Of a DNA stretch of 64,000 bases, positions 1 through 9,276 are shown in pieces. The DNA is taken from contig WSUB01000027.1 of assembly GCA_019633425.1 (NCBI GenBank), positions 248,001-312,000 on the forward strand. The letters are read 5' to 3'. Under the pieces are notes generated by a model. It was not told the DNA's origin. It saw only the letters and a program-made list of their open reading frames with translations, and did not search any database. Each line of letters starts with the position of its first letter. Position 1 is the first letter of the stretch. The translations under genes and the position numbers were made by a program. The DNA is from Tulasnella sp. 424. Its lineage: Eukaryota > Basidiomycota > Agaricomycetes > Cantharellales > Tulasnellaceae.

Positions 1-1
1 A

Positions 2-139
2 GGGCCTGATGATGATGATGATGAGACAATCGTCCTGCGATTACTCGATGATAGCTCCGTCACTTCAAGCATTCGGGCGAGCTGGGAAAAACTAAAGGAG
101 TGGGACGGTAGCGCTGTTACGTGGACAGGAGATGGATGA
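2..139 (+). CDS. 3' end of an unidentified gene (partial)
   Basis: An open frame enters from the window edge and ends at a TGA at 137-139, giving 45 residues. It begins with a run of five Asp and ends in a Trp- and Lys-containing stretch (ASWEKLKEWDGS), which reads like an ordinary C-terminus. The family cannot be recognised from so little. It could also be chance reading through non-coding DNA. Confidence 0.3.
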   Translation, partial: GPDDDDDETIVLRLLDDSSVTSSIRASWEKLKEWDGSAVTWTGDG

Positions 140-585
140 AAACGCAAAAAACTGAGAACCGACCGACTTCCACGGGCATGAGTGACGAAAAAACAGAAAC
201 GGCACTCATTTGCTGTTGCAATAATTGCGCCGGGGACGACGGCGTTGCCGATAACGGCGCGCGAGTTCGGTTGCCAAGGCTCGGAGAAAGGTTGACAGGC
301 GGGCCAAGCGGCTTCCTCTCTCCACATCACCCGACGGTTCCTACTTTGGGACGTTGCCACCGAAGATCATGGTGTACACATGGGTAGATGTACAGATGCG
401 ACTATAAAGGGGTATTCGGGCAAGGCTCATCGATATGAAGAAATCCGAACTCCTTGGCGCCATTGAATCCAAGATGGAGAACTCGGGTAGCTATAGAAGT
501 TCCAACGATGCTCACACTCCTCTCCACGTTTCCGAGATCCTCTGAAGCGTTTTCCTGACACACGTGGGGACGGCCACCATTTCCT
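140..585. other. Intergenic, no gene seen
   Basis: Stretch between the partial gene at the edge and the convergent TMEM18-like gene. Short open frames exist here but none has a recognisable protein or plausible splice partners. It probably holds the two 3' untranslated regions. Confidence 0.4.
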
Positions 586-1267
586 CTAACTCGCTTTAGG
601 CTTGTCCCCTTTTCCTGAACCTTGCGGTTGGGTTGAAGGACGATTTGGCCGTTGTGGCAACTCGAGTAGCCGAAAGATGTCTTTCATCACTAACGCCTAT
701 TGAAGTATGTCAATCAATGAACGCCGCCCAGGCTGTACACGAGATATCGAAAACGTACCAACGCAACGGCAAAGACAATAAGCAAAGGCCCGCTCCAAAA
801 GATCGACATGAACACCCCGTTCTTGTCGAAGTAGTTCTGTGATGCTACCATCCTCCAGTTCTCGTGGAGGTATAAATTCAGTCGCTCAGCGCTGAGGATA
901 AGGAAACCTGAAATCATATATATAAGTGAAATTCAACGAGGCGCTTTCGGTTTGGGGGGAATGAAAGGGCTTTACCAGATAGGCCCAAAATTACAAGATG
1001 CATGACATTGCTGGAAGTGGAGCCCCGGGCGTGTTTGACGAGCAAGAAGAGCAAGAGCATTGCTGGAAGGTCAGCAAAGAGGACGAAGAGTTTCGCGTCT
1101 TCTTTCCAAGCGATCTGAAAGGGCGAGGTCATCCGGTCATCAGCGATCTATAGTAGAACACAGCTCAAACAACAGCGTACCGCATAGTAAGTCGCTTCCA
1201 AAGTCTCGTACAGACTGAAATGCTGCTGAACCACGCCTTGCGGAGGTGGGTATGACTGTATTCGCAT
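586..1267 (-). CDS. TMEM18-like membrane protein
   Basis: Four exons with matching phases: 1181-1267, 976-1114, 759-907, 586-696, giving 161 aa. The start is the ATG at 1265-1267; an upstream ATG runs straight into a stop. Three hydrophobic segments are visible: around PAMLLLFLLV, around LVILGLSGFLILSA, and SIFWSGPLLIVFAVALALV. The block from residue ~92 (AERLNLYLHENWRM, then QNYFDKNGVFMSIF) lines up well with vertebrate TMEM18, whose matching block has NWR followed by QYFD. The C-terminus is basic and Pro/Lys-rich. TMEM18 is a small inner nuclear membrane protein proposed to bind DNA; its role in fungi is not settled. It is divergently paired with seipin, with only 164 bases between start codons. 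Confidence 0.83.
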
Positions 1268-1431
1268 CCGTGGGACCTAGTGAAAGATCAGATGAAGTTG
1301 CATTGACCTTGACCTGACAGCTGGAGTAGACAAACACCCAGAGGAACAAATGTATGGGCCCCTGACATTGGTCACGGGTGCTTCACCTTCCTTGCCCCTT
1401 CTCCACACCCCAGCATCCGGGCTTCACCACC
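1268..1431. promoter_or_regulatory. Shared divergent promoter, TMEM18-like / seipin
   Basis: Only 164 bases separate the two start codons, so both core promoters must lie here or overlap the leaders. No TATA box is obvious. Confidence 0.45.
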
Positions 1432-2731
1432 ATGGACGACGTCGAACGCCGAATCTCCAGGCTAGTCAGCCGATTATCCGCCCAAGCTGAGATTCTAGCT
1501 ATCACTGCTTTCCGCATCGCAGTGATTCCAATCACTTTACCGCTCAAGCTCGTGAAAGTCTCGATACCGCCCGCCCTGCACCTCGTCATCTTCCTCTCCC
1601 TCTTGCCTCTTCTTGGGCTGTTCTCGATATCCGCTGGGATTCTGGTAGCAAAATGGATACCTACTGGATGGAGCGAACAAGCTTTCCTGCAGTACGGGTG
1701 AGTGCCGTGCTCACTACATACTTCGAATTTGGACCGCTGGGCGCCTGACGTCAATATTGTCTCGGTGGACGTCGAGGAATGTGTAGGCAGGGCACAACAC
1801 CGTTTGCGTACACTGTCATTCGAGACCTCAATACCAACCAGCCGTACGATATTTCGGTACAGCTGGTCGTTCCGACCTCGCAGGCGAACTACGACTTAGG
1901 TGAGATTGGCTTGCAACTCTCGAGGCCCGCCACCCCTCGCTGAACCATCGAGACCAACCTCAACAGGTAATTTCATGACCAGTGTGACGCTCATGTCCAT
2001 GAGCAACCGTACGTTCGCCACCTCTCAGCGTCCGGTGAGCTGCACTCCAAATTACTCGCACAAAGTCAGGAGGTTAACTCGGGACGTATTTCGGCGCTTG
2101 CACCGGACCAGTCGCTGCTCGTTCCTCCTTCGGGTCCTTCTCGCCTTTTACCTTCCTCGGGTACGACTACCGTGACGGTCCCGATATTCGACTCGCTGGT
2201 TCCCGGTTACGGCACCGTCCGAGCAAAGATCGAAGTCGGCCGTCAAGATGGCTGGACGACCGTCGGTAAAGGAGAAGGCAAAGAGCTGGCCGTTGTTCAA
2301 GCTTTCATCAAAGGAAATGTCAAGCTGCGAGGACTCACGTATGGATGATCGCTCGTTCACTCTGCTCCCGCATGCTGTCCTGACGAAACCGTTCCTCTTT
2401 TTTCACTTGCACACACACATACCACAGAGCCATTCTTGCCATCAGTCCCAAGGCAGCGGCCATTCTCACCAGCGTCGTATTCTTCTTCACGTCGACCCTC
2501 ATCGCTTTGGTATTGTACTACGTGATAGCGCCCAGCTTCACCTTGACATCTGGTGACACGGCGGCGTCTGGGACCTCTCGCCCGCCTGCGGATAAGGAAC
2601 TCAAGCCGGCTTTACGACGACGTCCTTCTCGAGAAATCAAGAGTGAAACTCAGGCAGGAGATCCTCAGCTTCGTCGAAGGAGGTCCAGGCTCTCGGAAGG
2701 GGTACGTCTGTTGGGCACCATGCATCTCTAA
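1432..2731 (+). CDS. Seipin-family ER membrane protein
   Basis: Five exons in phase: 1432-1697, 1787-1899, 1967-2034, 2070-2338, 2428-2731; 339 aa. Layout is that of seipin: an N-terminal amphipathic/TM region (first TM around residues 55-75, LHLVIFLSLLPLLGLF), a lumenal domain with the family signature GTTPFAYTVIRDL...YDISVQLVVPTSQANYDLGNF, a beta-rich stretch, and a second TM near AAAILTSVVFFFTSTLIAL. Seipin forms an ER ring complex at lipid-droplet contact sites and controls droplet budding. The cytosolic tail is short, Arg-rich, and its last ~14 codons plus the stop lie inside the repeat that starts near 2689 (see findings). An alternative is splicing at the GTACGT at 2701, which would remove that tail; the sequence alone does not decide. 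Confidence 0.8.
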
Positions 2732-3111
2732 TAGCCTAAAGCGAGCTAACCGCACCTTGAACGTTCTCAGAGTATCACCTCTTGACGTCGGCGAGCTCGT
2801 TCTTTGCCATCCATTTTTGGTGCTGCGTATGTTGCGATACGTCGTGTCTTGGAAAAGAAAATACAGTTTTCGTCTTTGATTCTGTTCAGACCGACGGGTC
2901 AGGTGCGGGAAGCGGATTATTGATATTGATAAATGGATAGGCACCAGAGAAAAACAAGGGTAAAAAGAGTGGATGGGTATGTACAGGTATGTACTGCGTT
3001 GAGATCCAAAACAGGGTAAAAGAGAGCGAGGAAATGAGGAAACGTCTGAAATTGGGCGACAGAGGCGCTCAATGAGGGTCAGCTGCCGCAGTGAGACCGA
3101 TTACGAGGGTA

Positions 3112-3399
3112 TCACTGAGAGAAAGAGGATGTGAGTGTTACGGCTTAAGGACGCGGTCCGACGCGATAAGACCTTACCCAAGTGTTCGCATTCCAGCCTA
3201 TAGCTGCATCGGGAGCGGCCTCATCAGTGGTGGTGTCGGTGACGGGAACGGTGTCATCTAGTGCACGAAGGCGAGGCACGTTAGCTTATCGGCCACTTCT
3301 TGCACATCTGCAAGGTGATGACGAACCTGGGATGGCGACGGGGAGAGCCGAGACGACGAGGGCGGAGAGAGCAAAGCTCACCAAGTAGGTGAAACGCAT
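3112..3399 (-). CDS. Secreted peptide precursor, copy A
   Basis: Exons 3327-3399, 3178-3257 and 3112-3114 (51 aa). Exon 1 encodes a signal peptide (MRFTYLVSFALSALVVSA) with a likely cut after VSA, then LPVAIP. Exon 2 encodes DDTVPVTDTTTDEAAPDAAI followed by the C-terminal heptapeptide GWNANTW. Its final TGG abuts the donor GTAAGG, and the third exon opens with the stop TGA. Both introns have branch-like and YAG ends, and phases close (1, then 0). A TATAAAA box lies at 3539-3545, about 140 bases upstream. No known family recognised; the pattern suggests a processed secreted peptide. Confidence 0.75.
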
Positions 3400-3538
3400 A
3401 CTTGGCTTAGTTTGTGATGGAAGGGTGAGGGCGAGCTGAGAAGAGTGAAGCGAGCGACTGAGGGCGTTGCCAGGAAGCGGGGAGAAGTGGCGAGAGGGCG
3501 CGAGAAGTTGCGTAGCCCAATCTCAAGGTGCCGTGCTC

Positions 3539-3545
3539 TTTTATA
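3539..3545 (-). promoter_or_regulatory. TATA box of peptide gene copy A
   Basis: TATAAAA on the minus strand, ~140-150 bases before the ATG. The same box is present before the other young copies. Confidence 0.65.
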
Positions 3546-4090
3546 GCTTTCTGTAGGGCTTCTTGAACACTTGACACGGCACTCGCGTGCCTGGCTGACT
3601 AAGCACCCGGCTGCGCAATATTCAATAATAACCGGCGGCAGGCGGAGAAGTCCTGGTATGTAGGCTCTTGGAAGGTGGACGTCTGTTGTGCGCCATGCAT
3701 CTCTAATAGTTTAAAGCGAGCTGACCGCACCCTGCACGTTCTTAGAGTATCACATCTTGACGTCGACGAGCTCCTTCGTTGCTATCTATTGTGGTGCTGC
3801 GTGCCTTGCGGCACGTCGTGTCTTGGAAGGAAATACGGTTTTCATTTTGTTCAGGCCGACGGGTCAGGTGCGGGAAGTGGATTATTGATGCCCATAAACG
3901 AATACATAGGAACAATATGTACAGAAAAACATGGGTAAAAAGAGTGGGTGGGTATGTCCAGGTATGTACTACGTCAAGTCCAAAATAGAGCGAGGAAATG
4001 CGGAAACGTCGGAAATTGGGCGACAGGGGTAGGCGCTCAATGAGCGTCATCTGCCGCAGTGAGACCGATTACGATAGGGTGCTGGGAGAA

Positions 4091-4379
4091 TCACTGAGAG
4101 AAAGAGGAAGTGAGTGTCACGGCTTAAGGACGGTCCGACGCGATAAGTCCTTACCCAACCGCCCGCACCCCAGCTGCCCCCTCGAGCCGCATCGGGACCG
4201 GAATCATCACCGGTGTCGGTGACGGGAACGGTGTCATCTGGCGCACGAAGGCGAGGCACATTAGCTTATCGACCCCTTGCTGCGCATTTGCAAGGTGATG
4301 ACGAACCTGGGATGGCGATAGGGAGAGCTGAGACGACGAGAGCAGAGAGAGCAAAGCTCAACAAGTAGGAGAAACGCAT
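4091..4379 (-). CDS. Secreted peptide precursor, copy B
   Basis: Exons 4307-4379, 4155-4237 and the stop codon 4091-4093 (52 aa). Signal peptide MRFSYLLSFALSALVVSA, then LPIAIP, acidic segment DDTVPVTDTGDDSGPDAARG and heptapeptide SWGAGGW. This is the most diverged middle segment among the five young copies. Structure, phases and the TGA immediately after the second intron are as in copy A. If intron 2 were retained the frame would stay open and add a 33-residue basic tail ending in a TGA near 4047. Confidence 0.75.
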
Positions 4380-4526
4380 GCTTGGCTTAGTATGTGACGG
4401 AGGTGGGCGAGGGCAGGCCGAGAAGAGTGAAGGGAGTGACCTGGGATCGAGAGGGCGTTGCAGGAAGCAGGAGAAGGGGAGATGGGCGGCGAAACTTCTC
4501 GTCGCCCATCTCGAGGTGCAGTGGGC

Positions 4527-4533
4527 TTTTATA
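4527..4533 (-). promoter_or_regulatory. TATA box of peptide gene copy B
   Basis: TATAAAA on the minus strand, ~150 bases before the ATG at 4379. Confidence 0.65.
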
Positions 4534-4569
4534 GCCAATAAGTGGCGCCAACCGGGGAGGGTACGTCAG

Positions 4570-4765
4570 TTGGGGCTTGCCGCACCCTGAACCCTCTCAG
4601 AGTATCACCTCTTGACGCATCTCTAATATAGCCTAAAGCGAGCTAACCGCACCCTGAACCTTCTCAGAGTATCTCGACGTCGGAAGGTGGACGTCTGTTG
4701 GGCACATCTCTAATAGCTTTAAGCGCGTCGACCCTTTTCCTTGAACATTCTCAGAGTACCACATC
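4570..4765. repeat. Short tandem sub-repeats in array spacer
   Basis: The spacer motif around GCATCTCTAATAGC, CGCACCCTGAACCTTCTC and AGAGTATC recurs two to three times with a step of roughly 70-100 bases, with truncations. It is a local expansion of part of the 1 kb unit between copies B and C. A similar expansion is at 6945-7165. Confidence 0.7.
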
Positions 4766-5090
4766 TTGACGTCGACAAGCACGTTCTTTGCCATCCATTG
4801 GTACTGCATGTGCCGGGATAAGAAATACAGGTTTCATCTTTGGTTCTGTACAGGCCGACGGGTCAGGTGCGGGAAGCGGCTTATTAATATTGATAAATGG
4901 ATAGGCACAAGAGAGAAAAAAAAGGGTAAAAGGAGTGAATGAGGTGTCTACTGCATCAATATACAAACCAGATAACAGAGAGGAAGGAATGCGGAAGTTG
5001 GAAATGGGCGACAGGGGGAGGCGCTCAACGAGGGTCATATGATCGGGTTGGGGACCGATTACGATAGGGTACTGGGAGAATCACTGAGAG

Positions 5091-5366
5091 AAGGATGAAG
5101 TGAGCGTCACGGCTTAAGGACGCGGTCTGACGCGATAAGATCTTACCCAAGGCCTCCCAATCCAACCCGCCGTATCGGGAGCGGAATCATCAGTGGTGGT
5201 GTCGGCGACGGGAACGGTGTCATCTAGCGCACGAAGGCGAGGCACATTAGCTTATCGGTCCCTTGCTGCGCAGTTTGCAAGGTGATGACGAACCTGGGAT
5301 GGCTACGGGGAGAGCCGAAACGACAAGAGCAGAGAGAGCAAAGCTCAACAAGGAGGTGAAACGCAT
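5091..5366 (-). CDS. Secreted peptide precursor, copy C
   Basis: Exons 5294-5366, 5147-5223 and stop 5091-5093 (50 aa, the shortest). Signal peptide MRFTSLLSFALSALVVSA, LPVAIP, acidic segment DDTVPVADTTTDDSAPDTA, then heptapeptide GWIGRPW. The last TGG is followed directly by the donor GTAAGA; the TGA is the first codon after the acceptor. TATAAAA lies at 5509-5515. Confidence 0.75.
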
Positions 5367-5508
5367 GTTTGGCTTAGTTTGTGATGGAAGATTTACGGGA
5401 GGTTGAGGTGGGCGAGGGCGAGCTGAGAAGAGTGAAGGGAGCGACTGAGGGCGTTGCCAGGAAGCGGGGAGAAGGCGCAAAGTAGCCCATCTCAGGGGTG
5501 CACTGGTC

Positions 5509-5515
5509 TTTTATA
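5509..5515 (-). promoter_or_regulatory. TATA box of peptide gene copy C
   Basis: TATAAAA on the minus strand, ~145 bases before the ATG at 5366. Confidence 0.65.
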
Positions 5516-6076
5516 GCTTTTTCCGTAGGATTTCTGGGACACTTGACACCCCGGCTTTCGTGTGCCTGGAGCTTTTTTCCCCTGACTAAGCGCCCGGCCG
5601 CCAATATTCATTAATAACCGGCGGTAGGCGATGCACGTAGGCTCTCGGAAGGTGTACGTCTGTTGGGCACCATGCATCGCTAATAGCTTAAAGCGAGCTG
5701 ACAGTACCCTCAACGTTCTCAGTATCAGATCTTGACGTCGACGAGCTCATTCGTTGCCATCCATTTTGGTGCTGCGTGTGTTGTGATGCGTCGTGTCTTG
5801 GAAGGAAATAACAGTTTCCAGCTTTGATTTTGTTCAGGCCGACGGGTCAGGTGCGGGAAGCGGATTATTGATGTTGATAAACGGATAGGCGCAAGAGAAA
5901 AACAAGGGGAAAAAGAGTGGATGTATGTACTGCATCGAGATACAAAACAGGGTAAAAGAGAGCGCCGAGGAAATGCGGAAACCTCGGAAAATGGGCGACA
6001 GGGGTAGGCGCTCAATAAGGGTCAGCTACCGCAGTGATCGGATTTGGGGACCGATTACGATAGGGTGCTGGGAGAA

Positions 6077-6365
6077 TCACTGAGAGAAAGAGGAAGTGAG
6101 TGTCACGGCTTAAGGACGCGGTCTGACGCAATAAGTCCTTACATAATACTTTCCAGCCCATCCGCCGACAGCTGCCGCCCCGGGAGCGGAATCATCAGTA
6201 GTGGTGTCGGCGACGGGAACGACGTCATCTAGAGCACGAAGGGGAGGCACGTTAGCGGTCACTCTTTACGCGTCTGCAAGGTGCTGACGAACCAGGGATG
6301 GCGACGGGGAGAGCCGAGACGACGAGAGCGGAGAGTGCGAAGCTCAACAAGTAGGTGAAACGCAT
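6077..6365 (-). CDS. Secreted peptide precursor, copy D
   Basis: Exons 6293-6365, 6143-6228 and stop 6077-6079 (53 aa). Signal peptide MRFTYLLSFALSALVVSA, LPVAIP, acidic segment DDVVPVADTTTDDSAPGAAA, then VG and heptapeptide GWAGKYY. Unlike copies A, B, C and E it ends in Tyr, so the terminal position accepts either large aromatic residue. Donor GTAAGG follows the last TAT directly. Confidence 0.75.
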
Positions 6366-6517
6366 GTTTGGCTTAGTTTGTGATGGAAGGTTTACGGGAG
6401 GTTGAGGTGGGCGAGCGCAAGCTGAGAAGAGTAAAGAGAGTGACTGAAGGCGTTGCCAGGAAGCGGGGAGAAGTGGCGAGCGAGAAGTTGCGTAGCCCAT
6501 CTCAAGATGCGGTGGTC

Positions 6518-6524
6518 TTTTATA
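6518..6524 (-). promoter_or_regulatory. TATA box of peptide gene copy D
   Basis: TATAAAA on the minus strand, ~155 bases before the ATG at 6365. Confidence 0.65.
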
Positions 6525-6619
6525 GCTTTCCCCGTAGGGTTTCTGAGACACTCGACACCCCGGCACTTGCGTGCCTGGAGCTTCCTCCTCCCCCCGACTA
6601 AGCGGCCGGCAGCCAAGAA

Positions 6620-6945
6620 GTGTCAAACCGTAGCTTCCAGATTCACTCGGAATAGCGTCAACAAATTTCGACCCTCAAACCTACCTCATCATCAGTAGAG
6701 ATATCTTCCTATGTGCGTAGCGAGTTTGGAGAGTTGCGCGCCCGTGCCGCGTTTGGTGGTGACGAGACGTAATTCGTGGGAGTCGGAGTTTCAATGGGCA
6801 GAACTTCCCTGAGACAAGTCACTCACTGTCAGGTAAATATTTTTACCCTCACATTTTCCTGACTGTCAGAGTGTCAAGTGTCCCCAGAAAATCCTTACGG
6901 GAAGTCGCTCAGAAACCGGCGGTAACCGGAGACTGGGAATTTTGA
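6620..6945. other. Unrelated insert in the array spacer
   Basis: About 325 bases between units D and E have no counterpart in the other spacers. They contain an imperfect inverted repeat (GTCAGGTAAAT at 6828-6838 and ATTTTCCTGAC at 6853-6863) but no gene that I can see. Confidence 0.45.
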
Positions 6946-7165
6946 GGCTGGCTGCACCCTGAACGTTCTCAGAGTATCACTGTGGACGTCGACGACTCGG
7001 GAGCACCATGCATCTCTAAAAGCCTAAAAAGCGAGCTGACCGCACCCTGAACGTTCTCAGAGTATCTCGACGTCGGAAGGGTCCATCTGAGTATTGGGCA
7101 TCTCTAATAGCTTAAAGCGAGCTTATCCTTTCCTTGGACATTCTCAGAGTCTCGCATCTTGATGT
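6945..7165. repeat. Short tandem sub-repeats in array spacer
   Basis: Three partial copies of the spacer motif (CACCCTGAACGTTCTCAGAG followed by GCATCTCTAA) in a row, like those at 4570-4765. They account for part of the greater distance between copies D and E. Confidence 0.65.
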
Positions 7166-7469
7166 CGACGTGTCTTGGGAATAAATACAGGTTTTATCTT
7201 TGATTCTGTTCATGCCGATGGGTCAGGTGCGGGAAGCGGAATATATTGATATTGATAAATGGATAGGCACATTTAAGATAAAAGGAAGGGTAAAAAGAGT
7301 GGGTGGGGTATTTACTGCATCGAGATCCAAAACAGGGTAAATTTAAAAGAGAGTGAGTGAGGAGAGGTGGAAACGTCGGAAATTGGGCGACAATGGGGAG
7401 GCGCTCATTGAGGGTCAGCTGCCGCAGTGATCGGATTTGGGGTCCGATTACGATAAGGTGCTAGGAGAA

Positions 7470-7766
7470 TCACTGAGAGAAAGAGGAAGTGAGTGTCACG
7501 GCTTAAGAACGCGGTCCGACGCGATAAGAGCTTACCCAAGCCTGCCCACTCCAGCTGCCGAGGACGGCTGCTGGTGCGACAGCGGAATCATCAGTAGTGG
7601 TACCGGTGACAGGAACGGTGTCATCTAGTGCAGGAAGGCGAGGCACGTTAGCTTGTTGGCCACTTCTTACGCATCTGCAAGGTGATGACGAACCTGGGAT
7701 GGCGACGGGGAGAGCCGAGACGACGAGAGCGGAGAGGGCAAAGCTCAACAAGTAGGTGAAACGCAT
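7470..7766 (-). CDS. Secreted peptide precursor, copy E
   Basis: Exons 7694-7766, 7536-7624 and stop 7470-7472 (54 aa, the longest). Signal peptide MRFTYLLSFALSALVVSA, LPVAIP, acidic segment DDTVPVTGTTTDDSAVAPAA, then VLG and heptapeptide SWSGQAW. Donor GTAAGC follows the terminal TGG. If intron 2 were kept, the frame would run ten codons further (VSSYRVGPRS). TATAAAA lies at 7933-7939. Confidence 0.75.
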
Positions 7767-7932
7767 GCTTGGCTTAGTTTGTGATATGAGGTTTACGGGA
7801 GGTTGAGGTGGGCGGGGCGAGTTGAGAATTCAAGACTGAAGGGAGTGACTTGGGTTTGAGAGCGTTGCCAGCAAGCGGGGAGAAGGGAGAGGGTGCGAGA
7901 AGTATCGTAGCCCATCTGAGGGTACAGTGGTC

Positions 7933-7939
7933 TTTTATA
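7933..7939 (-). promoter_or_regulatory. TATA box of peptide gene copy E
   Basis: TATAAAA on the minus strand, ~170 bases before the ATG at 7766. Confidence 0.65.
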
Positions 7940-8039
7940 GCCAATATTGGCAGTAACCAGAGACTGGTTGTTTTGGGTCTAGTCGCTTGGAAGTCGGTTA
8001 TAACTCAGGGACCGTACGCACCGCGGGGTTTGTCTCCGG

Positions 8040-8520
8040 CCTCCTTTATTCCGGAGGAATGCGAACTGATACCGCCGAAGGACGCCGCGCTTAACCAATT
8101 GCCATCACATGGGGCGTTTCACGGGATCTCCTTGCCATTCCTGGGCCTTTGAAATTGTTCTTGAATCCATCTCATGAGAGGATGATCTTTCTTTCGCTCT
8201 CGGTGGTGCAGCGCTTAGGGTGGCGCTATATGTACAAGGGGTTTGTGGCTTTAGCCCTGAACTCCAACGATTGACGCCCGAGCGGCGCGACGAACATGAT
8301 GAGCAGGTATACACAGTACCCAGACCAAGTTGCCCTCAAGCAGGGGTACAAGATTTTCTTGGCGATGGCAAACCGCAGCACCAAGTCAGGGACCAGGGCC
8401 GTTTGTGAGAGATGCGCAGTCCTATTGCCGACACAAAGGGAGTCCTCGTTGGGGGAACAACGGGGAGCCGGAGCTAATTGCAAAACACGGTCAAATGTTC
8501 CGAGTCGGCCGTTGCCGTGC
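8040..8520. repeat. Diverged direct repeat, left member
   Basis: Sequence upstream of peptide copy E that resembles 9770-10260 upstream of copy F. Shared islands include CCGGAGGAATGCG versus CCGGAAGAATATG, CACATGGGGCGTTTCACGGG versus CACATGAAGTTCCATGGG, and GTCAAATGTTCCGA versus GGCAAATGTTCTGA. It shows that the gene and its far upstream DNA were copied together, long ago. No gene recognised inside. Confidence 0.55.
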
Positions 8521-8539
8521 TGCTAACCTCGCCGGCTCC

Positions 8540-9010
8540 CCAGAGACGCCGCAGGGGAACAGAGAGCGTGGATGCCAGCTTCCAAACCGCTTCAATCTTT
8601 ATCAACAGCCCCCAAGGTCTCCATTATGACGAAACTTCCTACGCGCTCTCATCTAGAGAGATTAGGCCCAAAACGGATTAGGCAAACCTGTATACAGTAC
8701 TAACGGTCCTGGGCCTAATGCTTTTAAATATAGGATTATCGGAACTACGCATTCGTAAGCGGCAGGCCAGATGACATGCAAACTTCCCCCTGCTGATGTA
8801 GGAGAGCGCCGCACTGCCCTGTGCTTCTTGGAGCCGCTATTCAGCTGGTCGCTGCTCGACGTCGTTCGAGGCTTAACGGACGAGGCATTAAAGAAAGAGA
8901 TGGTTTGAAGTGTTTGATTGTTACGTAGCGCCCGAGAGCTTGGATCTTTCGATATCGTGAAAGCGGCCACTTATAGACCTCTTGGGATTTCCGAGCGGCA
9001 TTGCATCCCG
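8540..9010 (+). pseudogene. Internally deleted fragment of the Med5 gene
   Basis: Blocks match the intact Med5 gene in the same order: ~8540-8680 resembles 12420-12535 (GGAACAGAGAGCGT; CGACGAAACTTCCTA against the fragment's TGACGAAACTTCCTA), ~8712-8810 resembles 12752-12850 (GGCCTAATGCTTT, TTCGTAA.CGGCAG), ~8825-8905 resembles 13690-13775 (TTGGAGCCGCT.TTCAGCTGG), and ~8935-9000 resembles 13955-14030 (ATCTTTCGA..ATGTGAAAGC). The DNA between the blocks is missing and stops interrupt the frame. The third block runs past the exon edge into intron-like sequence, so this is a deleted genomic copy, not a retrocopy. Confidence 0.7.
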
Positions 9011-9276
9011 ACGACTTGCGCGATGTCCTTGAAATCGGTCGGGCCCCGATAATCTTATTAAGCTTGACAGGCGATGTAGTCGCTCAATAGGATCCTGTTC
9101 ACGCGGCTGGGAAACCAAGCCGTCCATATCGTTCAAGGGAGAGCAAAGGAGCGACGGAGTCTGTATTGCACCAAAATGGAAGCCAGAGGACAGGAAGCGG
9201 AAAAGCTGGGAAACGCATGAGAGAAGCAGCGCCAGGATTGGGACGACAACCTGATTCCAGTTACTGGCAGGTAAAA

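Noticed and set aside
3112..3399. Peptide array as lipopeptide mating-pheromone precursors
   Set aside because: Basidiomycete pheromone precursors end in a CaaX prenylation motif. None of the six ends in one; they end in a free Trp or Tyr and begin with a secretory signal.
2689..7165. CRISPR-like array
   Set aside because: The repeats are ~1 kb units containing genes, or irregular 70-100 base sub-repeats without unique equal-length spacers, in a eukaryotic genome.
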